From Calditrichota bacterium (lineage in GTDB: Bacteria; Calditrichota; Calditrichia; RBG-13-44-9; J042), in NCBI GenBank assembly GCA_013150955.1, contig JAADJD010000010.1, positions 18,205-82,204 of the forward strand: a DNA stretch of 64,000 nucleotides, read 5' to 3'. A program made the translations under genes and the position numbers. Below the pieces are notes generated by a model that saw only the letters and a list, made by a program, of their open reading frames with translations, had not been told where the DNA came from and did not search any database. Of the stretch, positions 53,280-62,609 are shown one piece after another; within the stretch, counting starts at the first letter, position 1, and the number at the start of each line of letters is the position of its first letter.

Positions 53280-54046
53280 GGCACCCTACCAACTGATCTG
53301 TAGCTGACCTCCAAATCATCAGTTCCACTTTACGGGAATTTTCCAGCTCGCTCACGCTCAGAAAGCGGGGTACTGGTTGTAGCCCGACTCTCCAGAGTCG
53401 GTAGTCTTCCCGCTTTGCGGGAAGACTTATTTACCCCTTGCCACGCCTAGCAGGAAAAAAAACCGCAGGCGTAAAGCCTGCGCCTACCGTTGCCTACTGC
53501 CAATTGGAGACTGCTGACTGAAACAAAGCCTGCGGCTACCACACAACTTACAAACCGCTTCAGCGGTTTACAAAAAAACAATCTTTCCACGTGCTTTGGA
53601 AATTACCCACCCACCTTCCTGATTGCCCCCTGATTACATCACACTGCCGATTGCTAACTGATCTGTAGCTGATTCTCTGAATCGTTAGTTCTGCTTTGCA
53701 GGGGATTCTCCAGCTCGCTAATGCTCGCACCCCACAGAGAGCGAGGCGAAAATTTGTAGCCCGACTCTCCAGAGTCGGTAGTCCTCCCGCTTTGCGGGAG
53801 GACTTGTTTGCCACTTACTGCGCCTGGCAGGAAAAAATACCGCAGGCATAAAGCCTGCGGCTACCCGTGCAAACTGCAAACTGGAAACTGCCGACTGAAA
53901 CAAGGCCCGCGGTTACCACACAACTTACAAACCGCTTCAGCGGTTTACAAAAAAAAATCTTTTTACGTGCTTTTGAAATTACCTACCTACCTTCCCAATT
54001 GCCCCCTGCTTACTGCACATTGCCCACTGCAAACTGCCCACTAATT
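53280..54046. repeat. Composite hairpin/heptamer repeat island
   Basis: Contains at least two full module series: CCGACTCT-CC-AGAGTCGG, GTCTTCCCGC-TTT-GCGGGAAGAC (53404-53426), GTCCTCCCGC-TTT-GCGGGAGGAC (53781-53803), CCGCAGGC-GTAAA-GCCTGCG, AACCGCT-TC-AGCGGTT, and ACTGCC heptamers. The two GCGGG hairpins differ by a paired C-G to T-A change. Apparent open frames across it are artefacts. Confidence 0.85.
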
Positions 54047-54047
54047 T

Positions 54048-54560
54048 CTACTGCTCACTGCCGTTATCATCGGAAGATAAATTCTTCCATTGTTGAATTA
54101 AAAATTTCAGGTCCTCAATATCCCTGGGACGTCCACAAGCCTTTTTATTCTTAATCAACTCCTTTAACCCAATGTAATATATGGAGATCTTTTTATTGTT
54201 AACCCGCATGTATTCCGTAACTTTACCCTCCCAGGCCTCTTTGAAGGTTACTCCATCCAACTGATTCAACAAATCAATCCGATTGGGAGGAAAACCAAAT
54301 TGAAAAATGGCTCCTTTCTCTTTTAATACATCCGGTGAAGGAATATCCGGTATGGATCCACCCCAGAAATCACAAAGGGCTTCAAACAACCGATTTACAT
54401 TTTCATCATCATTTTCATAAAATATATCGACATCGCCGGTTAGCCGGGCGTGGCCGTGATATATAACAGCTTCACCTCCCACCAGAACATACCGCACCCG
54501 ATGGGTGAATAACAAAAATAAAAATTCTTGAATATCTTTTGAAAAATAGGAGGCTTTCAT
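54048..54560 (-). CDS. Nucleotidyltransferase-fold protein (DUF6036-like), TA-type module
   Basis: 170 residues. Pol-beta-type active site: VLVGGEAVIYHGHARLTGDVDIFYEND, with Gly-Gly followed by Asp-x-Asp, then a helical C-terminus (LIKNKKACGRPRDIEDLKFL) with the K-x-x-x-x-R-x-x-D-x-x-D pattern common in these proteins. Such small nucleotidyltransferases occur as toxins or antitoxins with a small partner. Here the start overlaps the partner's stop by four bases (ATGA). AT-rich and surrounded by repeats, so likely acquired. Activity is inferred. Confidence 0.78.
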   Translation of the reverse strand: MKASYFSKDIQEFLFLLFTHRVRYVLVGGEAVIYHGHARLTGDVDIFYENDDENVNRLFEALCDFWGGSIPDIPSPDVLKEKGAIFQFGFPPNRIDLLNQLDGVTFKEAWEGKVTEYMRVNNKKISIYYIGLKELIKNKKACGRPRDIEDLKFLIQQWKNLSSDDNGSEQ

Positions 54561-54739
54561 CGTTTTTTGTGATATTCGCGGACATCGGGTACCCGCCGTC
54601 CGTAAGCCCGCCGTTTTAAAATAAGCGCAATGTGTTGCCGCTCCTCAGGAGACAGCTGAATTTGCTGCTGTATATCCCACTCTTCTGCTTCTTTAAAAGA
54701 TCGGGATATATGCACAATTTTCTTGATTGTTTTGCTCAT
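54557..54739 (-). CDS. Small partner protein of the nucleotidyltransferase
   Basis: 60 residues from the ATG at 54739 (MSKTIKKIVHISRSF); an in-frame TTG at 54751 is an alternative. Motif-like segments SFKEAEEWDIQQQIQLSPEERQHIALILKRRAYG and a C-terminal PDVREYHKKR are typical of short companions encoded before such nucleotidyltransferases. The basic, helical character suggests DNA binding or toxin wrapping. Its stop overlaps the nucleotidyltransferase start. Confidence 0.65.
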   Translation of the reverse strand: MSKTIKKIVHISRSFKEAEEWDIQQQIQLSPEERQHIALILKRRAYGRRVPDVREYHKKR

Positions 54740-54747
54740 GTTCGATT

Positions 54748-54897
54748 TCAAATATGGTTACAGGAAATATAAAAAGTTCCCGGATGAATGTCATCCGGTA
54801 TTTCGAATTGGGGAACCACCGGACAGGAATGTCCACGGATGGCGTCCTTAATTTTATACGAAAACTTTTCCTGCGGGTCAAAATGAATAGACTCCAT
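54748..54897 (-). CDS. Possible 49-residue protein upstream of the TA-like pair
   Basis: ATG 54897 to TGA 54748, reading MESIHFDPQEKFSYKIKDAIRG and ending HPGTFYISCNHI. Composition is protein-like, but no ribosome site and no family are recognised. It ends 9 bp before the next small gene, so it may be a third member of the module or a gene remnant. Confidence 0.35.
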   Translation of the reverse strand: MESIHFDPQEKFSYKIKDAIRGHSCPVVPQFEIPDDIHPGTFYISCNHI

Positions 54898-54949
54898 TGG
54901 TGCGAATTAAAAAATTTGAAGATTTGAAAGTGGAATCCATCCTGCCCAA

Positions 54950-55790
54950 TGCAAACGGCTAACTGCCGTTCCTTTCGGTGAAATATTGATCCAGCATTCA
55001 TTAACACCGGCTTTTCAGGCCGGTGTCGCGCGGCTACCGTACAACTCCCAAACCGCTACAGCGGTTAACAAAACAACTCCCTTCCCACGAGCTTTGGAAA
55101 TTACCCACCCACCTTCCCGATTGCCCCCTGATTACTTCACACTGCCGATTGCTAACTGATCTGTAGCCGACCTCCAAATCGTCAGTTCCGCTTTACGGGA
55201 ATTTTCCAGCTCGCACCCGCTCTGAAGAGCGGGGCTACCAGTTGTAGCCCGACTCTCCAGAGTCGGTAGTCCTCCCGCTTTGCGGGAGGACTTATTTGCC
55301 ACTTACCGCGCCTGGAAGGAAAAAATACCGTAGGCGTAAAGCCTGCGCCTACCGTTGCCTACTGGAAACTGCTGACTGGAACAAAGTCTGCGGTTATCGG
55401 TGCCTACTGCACACTGTCAACTGAACTGTTGCCCGACACTTCGAGTCGTTCATTACACTTTGTAGGGGGCAGCTCGCTATCGCTCGCGCCCGTTCTGGAG
55501 AGCGGGGTTACAATTTGTAGCCCGACTCTCCAGAGTCGGTAGTCATCCCGCTTTGCGGGAGGACTTATTACCACTTGCACGCCTGGCAGGAAAAAAAACC
55601 GCAGGCGTAAAGCCTGCGGCTACCCGTGCTAACTGCAAACTGGAAACTGTTGACTGGTCATGAGGTCTGCGGCTACCGGTGCATACTGCCGACTGGAAAC
55701 TGCTGACTGGGTATGAGGCCTGCGGCTACCGGTGCATACTGCCGACTGGAAACTGCTGACTGAAACAAGGCTTGCTGCTAACCAACCCAC
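54950..55790. repeat. Composite hairpin/heptamer repeat island
   Basis: Modules include ACCGGC-TTTTCA-GGCCGGTG, AACCGCT-AC-AGCGGTT, GTCCTCCCGC-TTT-GCGGGAGGAC (55269-55291), a mismatched GTCATCCCGC version (~55540), CCGACTCT-CC-AGAGTCGG, and three near-identical TGCGGCTACCGGTGCATACTG units at 55660-55750. No gene is evident. Confidence 0.85.
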
Positions 55791-55936
55791 AGCTCGATAG
55801 AACCCCTCAGCATGGCAGGGCCACAAAGAAGGAAAAAACACAAACCTCCCGGCTCTCTATTTCATCGAATGCAGAAATTCATTAAATTGTTATTTTAAAA
55901 TTTGGTTGTTGGATGGAAGTATTGTCAGGAAAGGCC

Positions 55937-57745
55937 ATGGGATTTTCCAATTATAATCAGGTCCTGCTTAAAAACTTTCAGCAGCTGGCCACCCATCCGG
56001 CCATGATGTTCAAAACCGCGGGGGAATACCAGACGATCACCTATCAGCAGCTGGGGGATATTTGTCTGGAAATTGCCAGCGCGCTGCTGGAACTGGGACT
56101 CGCCCATCGGGATCGGGTAGTAATTCTGTCAAACAATCGTCCGGAATGGACCTTTGCCGACCTCGGTGGCATTCTGGCCGGTGGGATCACATCCGCCATT
56201 TATGCCACCAATCTTGCAGATGAAGCAGCCTACATCCTGAACGATCTGGAGGCACGCTTTCTTTTTGTGGAAAATCAGGAGCAGCTGGAGAAAATCCTCC
56301 AGGTACGCGATCGTCTTCCCCATCTGCGAAAGGTGATTGTCTTCGATCCACCGGATCCCTGGCCAGAGGTGGACTGGCTGATGCCCTTCTCCGCGTTTCA
56401 GGACCTGGGAAGGCATTCCCGTCCCACCCACCAATCCCGCATCCACCAGGTGGCCGAACAATTAACCCCAGAAGACATCATGTGCATCATCTACACCAGT
56501 GGTACCACGGGTAAACCCAAAGGGGTGGTATTGACCCACGGGAATTATCTGCACACCATCGACAGCCTGCTAAAACATGTGGGAAAATATTATTTAAACG
56601 ATGTTCAGCGTAATCTCAGCTTTTTACCCCTGGCCCATGCACTGGAACGCCTGGCCGGCCAGTTTCTGGTTTTTTACACCGGAAAGTGTCTGGCTTTTGC
56701 GGAAAGCATCGACACCTTGATGGAAAATTTCAAAGAGGTGCGTCCCCAGCTGGTCACCGCCGTTCCGCGATTTTTTGAGAAAATCTACGCCCGCATTCAG
56801 GAGGGATTGGAAACCGCTTCCCCCCTGAAACGCTGGCTATTTCACTGGGCGCTGCGAGTGGGCTACCGGGTCAGTCATCTGGTGGAAGCCAAACAGCCCC
56901 TCCCCTGGCATGTAGCGATTCGTCACCGATTGGCGAATCGGCTGATTTACCGAAAAGTGCGACAGGCATTCGGAGGTGAGCTGGTGTTTTTCGTCAGTGG
57001 TGGGGCCCCATTGAACAAGGAAATTGCCCGCTTCTTCCACGCGCTAAACATCATTATTGTCGAAGGCTGGGGCGCCACGGAGGCCACCGCACCGGCCACA
57101 CTCAACACGCCCGATGATTTTCGCTTCGGGAGCGTGGGCAAACCGCTTCCCGGCATTCAGGTTAAAGTGGCCGAAGACGGAGAACTGCTCATCAAAGGGC
57201 CCAATATTTTTAAGGAATACTGGAATCTGCCGGAAGAAACCGCAGAAAGTTTCACCCAGGATGGATTCTATAAAACGGGCGACATTGGACGCATCGATCA
57301 GGACGGGTGGGTGTACATCACCGATCGGAAGAAACAATTGATCATCACCTCCGGCGGAAAGAATATTCCCCCTGCCCCCATTGAACAGCAACTGATTCAA
57401 AGCCGATTCATTGAACAGGCATTCGTTCACGGAGACAATCGAAAATATTTAACTGCATTGCTGGTACCCGATCGCGCCGCCACGGAACGACAGGCGCAAC
57501 AGCTTGGACTGACTCACCTGTCCTGGGAAGAGCTGCTGCACCATCCGGAAATCTTAAAAGTGTTCCAGCAGGAAGTGGATCAGGCCAATCAACATCTGGC
57601 GCGATATATGCAAATTAAAAAGTTCCGCCTGCTGCCCGAACCCTTCACCGTGGAAAAGGGGGAACTGACCCCCACACTCAAATCAAAACGCAAGGTGATC
57701 GAATCCCGTTACCGATCCCTGCTGGATGAAATGTATGAGGATTGA
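55937..57745 (+). CDS. Long-chain acyl-CoA synthetase (AMP-forming)
   Basis: 602 residues from ATG 55937, which follows AGGAAAGG; an ATG at 55913 has no ribosome site. ANL-superfamily motifs: IIYTSGTTGKPKGVVLTHGN (P-loop), FLPLAHALERL, EGWGATEATAPATLN, FYKTGDIGRIDQDGWVYITDRKKQLIITSGGKNIPPAPIE (hinge) and a C-terminal lysine-containing segment. The FadD15/long-chain type activates free fatty acids for beta-oxidation or lipid synthesis. It lies 135 bp before the CoA-transferase fusion on the same strand. Confidence 0.93.
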   Translation: MGFSNYNQVLLKNFQQLATHPAMMFKTAGEYQTITYQQLGDICLEIASALLELGLAHRDRVVILSNNRPEWTFADLGGILAGGITSAIYATNLADEAAYILNDLEARFLFVENQEQLEKILQVRDRLPHLRKVIVFDPPDPWPEVDWLMPFSAFQDLGRHSRPTHQSRIHQVAEQLTPEDIMCIIYTSGTTGKPKGVVLTHGNYLHTIDSLLKHVGKYYLNDVQRNLSFLPLAHALERLAGQFLVFYTGKCLAFAESIDTLMENFKEVRPQLVTAVPRFFEKIYARIQEGLETASPLKRWLFHWALRVGYRVSHLVEAKQPLPWHVAIRHRLANRLIYRKVRQAFGGELVFFVSGGAPLNKEIARFFHALNIIIVEGWGATEATAPATLNTPDDFRFGSVGKPLPGIQVKVAEDGELLIKGPNIFKEYWNLPEETAESFTQDGFYKTGDIGRIDQDGWVYITDRKKQLIITSGGKNIPPAPIEQQLIQSRFIEQAFVHGDNRKYLTALLVPDRAATERQAQQLGLTHLSWEELLHHPEILKVFQQEVDQANQHLARYMQIKKFRLLPEPFTVEKGELTPTLKSKRKVIESRYRSLLDEMYED

Positions 57746-57880
57746 AGGATCCTTTTCTGCTGTGCTCGGAGCAATCCGGCGGAACCGATCTTTTTCTGGT
57801 GCTGGATTCAACGCCGGGTATCCGTTGCCGGTCAACATCCTGAAAGCACCTGTGCATTTTGAGGATTCAAGAGGGGCAAA

Positions 57881-59449
57881 ATGAAAAAGAATTCCATCAC
57901 AGCCGCAGACATTCTAAACACATTACCCCATCGCATGCGGCCAGAGCAGGCGCGGGACTGGCGGGCCGTGTTTCACTTTGACATCCGCGGGAAACAGGGA
58001 GGACGCTTCACCGTGGCGATCGATGGAGGCAGATGCGAGGTAAAAGAGGGGCTGGTGGGCGAACCGGATTGTGTGGTGCAGGCAAAAGATCGGGTGTTCA
58101 TTGGCATCGAACTGGGGGAAATCAATCCTCAGGTCGCCTTTCTGACCCGGCGGGTGAAAGTGAGTAACGTCCCGGCCATGCTGCAATTCGGGAAACTGTT
58201 TTACAGTTACTGGCAGTGGCAAAAAATGCGGAGCGGATCGGACGTTTCAACGGAGGCATCCAGCGGTGTTGCCCGAGAAAGGAAGGGGCCGTTATCCGGC
58301 GTTCGGATTCTGGACTTCACGCGTTTGTATCCAGGGCCGCTGGCCACCATGATGATGGGCGAGCTGGGCGCTGAGATCATCAAGATTGAAGATCCCACCT
58401 CACCCGATCCCATGCGCTTTTATCCACCTCATCTGGAGGACCAGTCGGCAGGTTTCCTGGCTGTGAACCGCTTCAAATACAGCCTGGCATTGAACTATCG
58501 TCATCCAGAAGGACAACGGGTTTTCCTGGAGCTGGTAGCCCGGAGCGATGCGGTCATTGAATCCTTCCGACCGGGGATCATGGATGAGATGGGCATCGGC
58601 TATCGCAACGCCCGCGAGGTGAATCCTGGCATCATCTACATTTCTGTTACCGGATACGGACAGAACGGTCCCCTGGCAAATCAGGCCAGCCACGATTTAA
58701 ATTACCTGGCTTTAAGCGGGATCCTGTCCATGACCGGCACACCGGAGCGACCGGTTATTCCGGGCATTCAGCTGGCAGACATTGCCGGAGGTGCCTACAT
58801 GGCATTCATTGCCACCCTGATTGCTTTATGGCAACGGGAGCGAACCGGCCAGGGACAACATCTGGACGTGTCCATGCTGGACGGCACCTTTCCCTTAATG
58901 ACCCTGCAGTGGGCACATTTTCATGCCATGGGGCAAACACCGCCACGGGGGGAAGGCATCCTTTCCGGTGGCATGGCGGCCTACAATGTGTATCGCTGCG
59001 CCGATGGTAAATTTGTGGCCCTTGCCGCCATCGAACCAAAATTCTGGGAAACGTTCTGCGAACAGGTGGGACATCCCGAATGGAAAGACAGTTATTTTAC
59101 TATTGGCGAGGCTCAGCACGAGCTTATCCAGCAGGTTGCCGATGTTTTTGCCCGGCATTCCAGCGACTACTGGTTGAAACTGGCGGAAACCCACGATATC
59201 TGTCTAACACCGGTGCTGGACATGGAAGAGGTCCCGGTGCATCTGCATATCCGTCAGCGTCGGATTTTCCATCCGGGCGATGCATTACCCCACATTCGGG
59301 TGCCGTTGAACGTTTCGGAGGCGAACGATCCCGGTGACTGGCCCGCACCTCGATTGGGTCAGCACAGCATCCAGGTACTAAAAAATGCGGGATTTTCCCA
59401 GGAAGCCATCGAACGGCTGGTGCAAAACCAGATCATTTTACAGGAATGA
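57881..59449 (+). CDS. SCP2 domain fused to family III CoA-transferase/alpha-methylacyl-CoA racemase-like enzyme
   Basis: 522 residues. Residues ~5-115 form an SCP2 sterol-carrier domain (VFHFDIRGKQGGRFTVAIDGGRCEV, PDCVVQAKDRVFIGIELGEINPQVAFLTRRVKVSN). After a short linker, a CaiB/BaiF-type domain (~140-520) starts LSGVRILDFTRLYPGPLATMMMGELGAEIIKIE. The active-site Asp is followed by N-Y-L-A-L-S-G (SHDLNYLALSG), as in alpha-methylacyl-CoA racemase. Likely acts on branched or sterol-like acyl-CoA, the SCP2 part presenting the lipid. The upstream acyl-CoA synthetase could supply its substrate. Confidence 0.9.
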   Translation: MKKNSITAADILNTLPHRMRPEQARDWRAVFHFDIRGKQGGRFTVAIDGGRCEVKEGLVGEPDCVVQAKDRVFIGIELGEINPQVAFLTRRVKVSNVPAMLQFGKLFYSYWQWQKMRSGSDVSTEASSGVARERKGPLSGVRILDFTRLYPGPLATMMMGELGAEIIKIEDPTSPDPMRFYPPHLEDQSAGFLAVNRFKYSLALNYRHPEGQRVFLELVARSDAVIESFRPGIMDEMGIGYRNAREVNPGIIYISVTGYGQNGPLANQASHDLNYLALSGILSMTGTPERPVIPGIQLADIAGGAYMAFIATLIALWQRERTGQGQHLDVSMLDGTFPLMTLQWAHFHAMGQTPPRGEGILSGGMAAYNVYRCADGKFVALAAIEPKFWETFCEQVGHPEWKDSYFTIGEAQHELIQQVADVFARHSSDYWLKLAETHDICLTPVLDMEEVPVHLHIRQRRIFHPGDALPHIRVPLNVSEANDPGDWPAPRLGQHSIQVLKNAGFSQEAIERLVQNQIILQE

Positions 59450-59499
59450 GGTGAATTCCTTTTGGGAGAATTGCCATTTCATATTAAATTTGTCGTCTT

Positions 59500-61326
59500 A
59501 TGAAACCGGAATATATACTTGGAATATCTGCATTTTATCACGATTCGGCTGCCTGTTTGCTAAAAGATGGCGACCTTGTTGCGGCCGCCCAGGAAGAACG
59601 GTTCACTCGCCGCAAACACGATGCCGATTTTCCCATCCACGCAATCCGCTACTGCTTAGAATCGCAGGGCATTTCCGTGGAAGACCTGGACTGGATTGCG
59701 TTTTACGATAAACCGTTCATTAAATTCGAGCGCATTCTGGAAACATATCTGACCTACGCTCCTCGTGGCGTGGCCTCCTTTATCAGAGCCATTCCACTTT
59801 GGATTCGGAAAAAATTGTGGATCCCCGACCTGATACAAAAAAAATTGAATTACCAGGGGAAAATTCTCTTCCCGGAACATCACGAATCCCACGCCGCTTC
59901 GGCATTCTTTCCATCCCCTTTCCGCGAAGCCGCCTTTCTCACCATCGATGGCGTGGGAGAATGGGCCACGGCTTCCTATGGCATCGGACGGGGGAATCGA
60001 ATTCAGATCCTGGCGGAACTGCATTTCCCGCATTCGCTGGGACTCCTGTATTCGGCATTCACGTATTTTACGGGATTCAAGGTCAATTCGGGAGAATATA
60101 AGGTCATGGGGCTGGCACCATATGGAGAGCCCCGCTATGTTCAGACCATTCTGGAGCACCTGATCGACTTAAAAGAGGACGGTTCCTTTCGAGTGAACAT
60201 GGATTACTTTGACTACGGTGCGGGATTGCGCATGACCGGTCGCCGGTTTGAAGCATTATTTGGGGGACCACCCCGGCAGCCGGAGACGCCATTGACCCAG
60301 CGCGAAATGGATTTAGCCCGTTCGATCCAGGAAGTTACCGAAGAAATCGTGCTTCGCATGGCGCGCCACGTTAAAAAAGAGACGGGCCAGAAGTACCTTT
60401 GTCTGGCAGGTGGGGTGGCCCTGAATTGCGTGGCCAACGGGAAACTTTTGCGATCCGGTCTGTTTGAAGATATCTGGATCCAGCCAGCCGCGGGCGATGC
60501 CGGTGGGGCCATTGGAGCAGCCTACATTGTCCACCACCACTATTTAAACCACGATCCGCTACCCAAAAACGGACGTGATCTGCAAAAAGGGTCTTATCTG
60601 GGACCGGAATACGATGATCATTACATTCAGGCATTTCTGGACAGTCATCGCTTACCCTATCGGCGGATGGATGATGAGGAATTGTTTGATCGGGTGGCTG
60701 ACCTGTTGCAGGAAGGCAAGGTGGTGGGCTGGTTCCAGGGGCGAATGGAGTTTGGCCCAAGAGCCCTGGGAAATCGCTCCATCCTGGGGGATCCTCGTTC
60801 GCCGGACATGCAGCGGAAAATGAACTTGAAGATTAAATTCCGGGAAAGCTTTCGGCCATTTGCTCCCGCAGTGCTGCTGGAACACGTTTCCGAATGGTTT
60901 CAACTGGATCGAGAAAGTCCCTACATGTTGCTGGTTGCCGAGGTGGCGGAGGATAAGAAATTGCCCCTTTCCCCGGAACAGGAACAACTTCGCGGACTGG
61001 ACAAGTTGAAAGTGCCCCGATCACAAATTCCCGCGGTAACCCATGTGGATAATTCTGCCCGGATTCAGACGGTGCGACGGGAAGACAATCCACGCTTTTA
61101 TGCCCTGATCGAACGATTTTATCAGAAGACGGGCTGTCCGATTCTGGTAAACACTTCATTTAACGTTCGGGGAGAACCCATTGTGGCCTCTCCGGTGGAT
61201 GCCTACCGCTGTTTTATGCGCACCGAGATGGATGTGCTGGTATTGGGCAATTTTGTGCTTTTTAAAGATGGGCAACCGGAATATCAGGAAACCTTAAGCT
61301 GGCAGCAGGTTTATGAACTGGATTAA
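59500..61326 (+). CDS. Carbamoyltransferase, NodU/CmcH/TobZ family
   Basis: 608 residues. N-terminal Kae1-like ASKHA domain: ILGISAFYHDSAACLLKDG, AQEERFTRRKHDADFP, EHHESHAASAFFPSPF, LTIDGVGEWATAS, VMGLAPYGEPRY and LAGGVALNCVANGKLL. The C-terminal domain (~400-600) includes FQGRMEFGPRALGNRSIL and NTSFNVRGEPIV. The family makes carbamoyl-adenylate and transfers the carbamoyl group to sugars or natural products. Its product is probably a carbamoylated surface glycan or secondary metabolite; the acceptor is unknown. Overlaps the SxtJ gene by 14 bp. Confidence 0.94.
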   Translation: MKPEYILGISAFYHDSAACLLKDGDLVAAAQEERFTRRKHDADFPIHAIRYCLESQGISVEDLDWIAFYDKPFIKFERILETYLTYAPRGVASFIRAIPLWIRKKLWIPDLIQKKLNYQGKILFPEHHESHAASAFFPSPFREAAFLTIDGVGEWATASYGIGRGNRIQILAELHFPHSLGLLYSAFTYFTGFKVNSGEYKVMGLAPYGEPRYVQTILEHLIDLKEDGSFRVNMDYFDYGAGLRMTGRRFEALFGGPPRQPETPLTQREMDLARSIQEVTEEIVLRMARHVKKETGQKYLCLAGGVALNCVANGKLLRSGLFEDIWIQPAAGDAGGAIGAAYIVHHHYLNHDPLPKNGRDLQKGSYLGPEYDDHYIQAFLDSHRLPYRRMDDEELFDRVADLLQEGKVVGWFQGRMEFGPRALGNRSILGDPRSPDMQRKMNLKIKFRESFRPFAPAVLLEHVSEWFQLDRESPYMLLVAEVAEDKKLPLSPEQEQLRGLDKLKVPRSQIPAVTHVDNSARIQTVRREDNPRFYALIERFYQKTGCPILVNTSFNVRGEPIVASPVDAYRCFMRTEMDVLVLGNFVLFKDGQPEYQETLSWQQVYELD

Positions 61327-61744
61327 AGAGATCTTAAAGGAAGCCCGGCAGCTGGAAGTCACCATCGGGAAGTTACGCAGTTTTGGACTTCTGGTTGGCG
61401 GCGTGATGGCCGCATTGGGGCTGTGGATAGCCGTTACCCGCGGGTGGTTCATCGTCGGTGAATTCTTAATCGCCGTTGGTCTGGGATTATTTCTGGCAGG
61501 CCTGGCGGTGCCGGGTCGACTGGTCATTTTTTATCGGCTCTGGATGACCCTGGCGTTATTTTTGGGCTGGATCGTTTCCCGCATCATTTTGACCCTGTTC
61601 TATTTTGCGGTTCTGACCCCGATTGCCATACTGGCACGATTAAAAGGGAAGAAATTTTTACAGCTGGAACGCGACCCCGATGCCCCCAGCTATTGGATCA
61701 AAAGGGATCCGGACAGGAAAGTGAATTATGAGAAGATGTATTAA
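61313..61744 (+). CDS. SxtJ-family membrane protein
   Basis: 143 residues with about four hydrophobic segments (~22-42, 46-66, 73-90, 95-112), then a polar tail ending in the family-typical SYWIKRDPDRKVNYEKMY. SxtJ proteins are regularly encoded after NodU-type carbamoyltransferases, as here with a 14 bp overlap, and are thought to anchor or assist them; biochemical function is unknown. A small DUF5989 membrane peptide often joins the pair, but none is visible before the repeats at 61755. Confidence 0.88.
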   Translation: MNWIKEILKEARQLEVTIGKLRSFGLLVGGVMAALGLWIAVTRGWFIVGEFLIAVGLGLFLAGLAVPGRLVIFYRLWMTLALFLGWIVSRIILTLFYFAVLTPIAILARLKGKKFLQLERDPDAPSYWIKRDPDRKVNYEKMY

Positions 61745-61754
61745 CCTGGATGGT

Positions 61755-61850
61755 TTCCAGTTTCCAGCTGACAGTGGGCAGTTGCCGGTAGGCAGTAGGC
61801 ACCGGTAGCCGCAGGCTTTATGCCTGCGGTATTTTTTCCTGTCAGATGCG
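61755..61850. repeat. Composite repeat fragment
   Basis: Inverted heptamer units (GGCAGTTGCC, GGCAGTAGGC) and the CCGCAGGC-TTTAT-GCCTGCGG hairpin followed by TATTTTTTCCTGTCAG. The hairpin plus T-run could also terminate the carbamoyltransferase-SxtJ transcript. Confidence 0.8.
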
Positions 61851-61920
61851 ATAAGTTCACCCGGATTTTGCATTCACCTACGAATTCCACAAATTATCAC
61901 GAACAAAAAATTCATTTGAT

Positions 61921-62085
61921 CCCAGATTAAGCAATAGCCTACGAATGACACGAATTAACACAAATAAAACCAATAAAATATATTGGATTGTGTCTGGATG
62001 AAAATATGTTCCCTGGTTCATTCGCGTTTTTGTAGATATTTTTGGTTTCATTCGTGTGATTCGTGGTTTGATGTATTATTTGGGA
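61921..62085 (+). repeat. Dispersed inverted-end repeat, copy N
   Basis: CCCAGATTAAGCAATAGCC to GTGGTTTGATGTATTATTTGGGAT. A diverged left-end fragment (61861-61907) precedes it. Confidence 0.82.
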
Positions 62086-62086
62086 T

Positions 62087-62187
62087 TATGCCAGGATCAA
62101 AATGGGTTCCGGTGTTTATTGACTATTTTGTTGATATTTTTCGGATTCATGCGCGTGATTCGTGGTTAATCCATTATTTGGGTTTAA
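62087..62187 (+). repeat. Right-half fragment of the dispersed repeat
   Basis: Only the right half is present: GATCAAAATGGGTTCCGG through CGTGATTCGTGGTTAATCCATTATTTGGGTT. It is directly joined to copy N. A near-match in the opposite direction occurs in the truncated copy J. Confidence 0.75.
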
Positions 62188-62273
62188 AATTACCTGAGGC
62201 GGTTCTGTTTGCTAATCTGCTAATCTTTTTGTTTTTTCCAATCGAAGCATGTAATTTGTAAAAAAACGAAAAA

Positions 62274-62609
62274 ATGAAGCGCATGCAAAAAAAGCCAAAG
62301 GTCCCAGAGCTGGATGAAATATTGAATGTGTTAAGAAAACATCAGGATCAATTGGAACAGCAATTTGCGGTGCGGAAAATCGGCGTTTTTGGTTCATGTG
62401 CCAGAGGCAATTTAAAAAAGACAAGTGATATTGATCTTATAGTCGAATTTGACTTACAGCGTCTGAACCTCAAAACTTATCTGAGTTTAATCCAGTACCT
62501 GGAAAAAATTCTGGGAAGGAAAGTGGAAATCTTAACCCGGGATGGTTTGGAAACCATTCGCATTAAATACATCAAAGAAGATATTAAAAATTCCATTATT
62601 TATGCGTAG
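62274..62609 (+). CDS. MNT-type nucleotidyltransferase antitoxin
   Basis: 111 residues. GVFGSCARGNLKKTSDIDLIVEF contains the GSxARG...SDIDL signature (Gly40-Gly45, Asp52, Asp54) of minimal nucleotidyltransferases. A second in-frame ATG at 62283 is an alternative start. In MNT/HEPN systems the MNT protein neutralises the HEPN RNase, in characterised cases by adenylylating it. The HEPN frame starts inside its last codons (8 bp overlap). AT-rich like the other modules. Confidence 0.85.
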   Translation: MKRMQKKPKVPELDEILNVLRKHQDQLEQQFAVRKIGVFGSCARGNLKKTSDIDLIVEFDLQRLNLKTYLSLIQYLEKILGRKVEILTRDGLETIRIKYIKEDIKNSIIYA

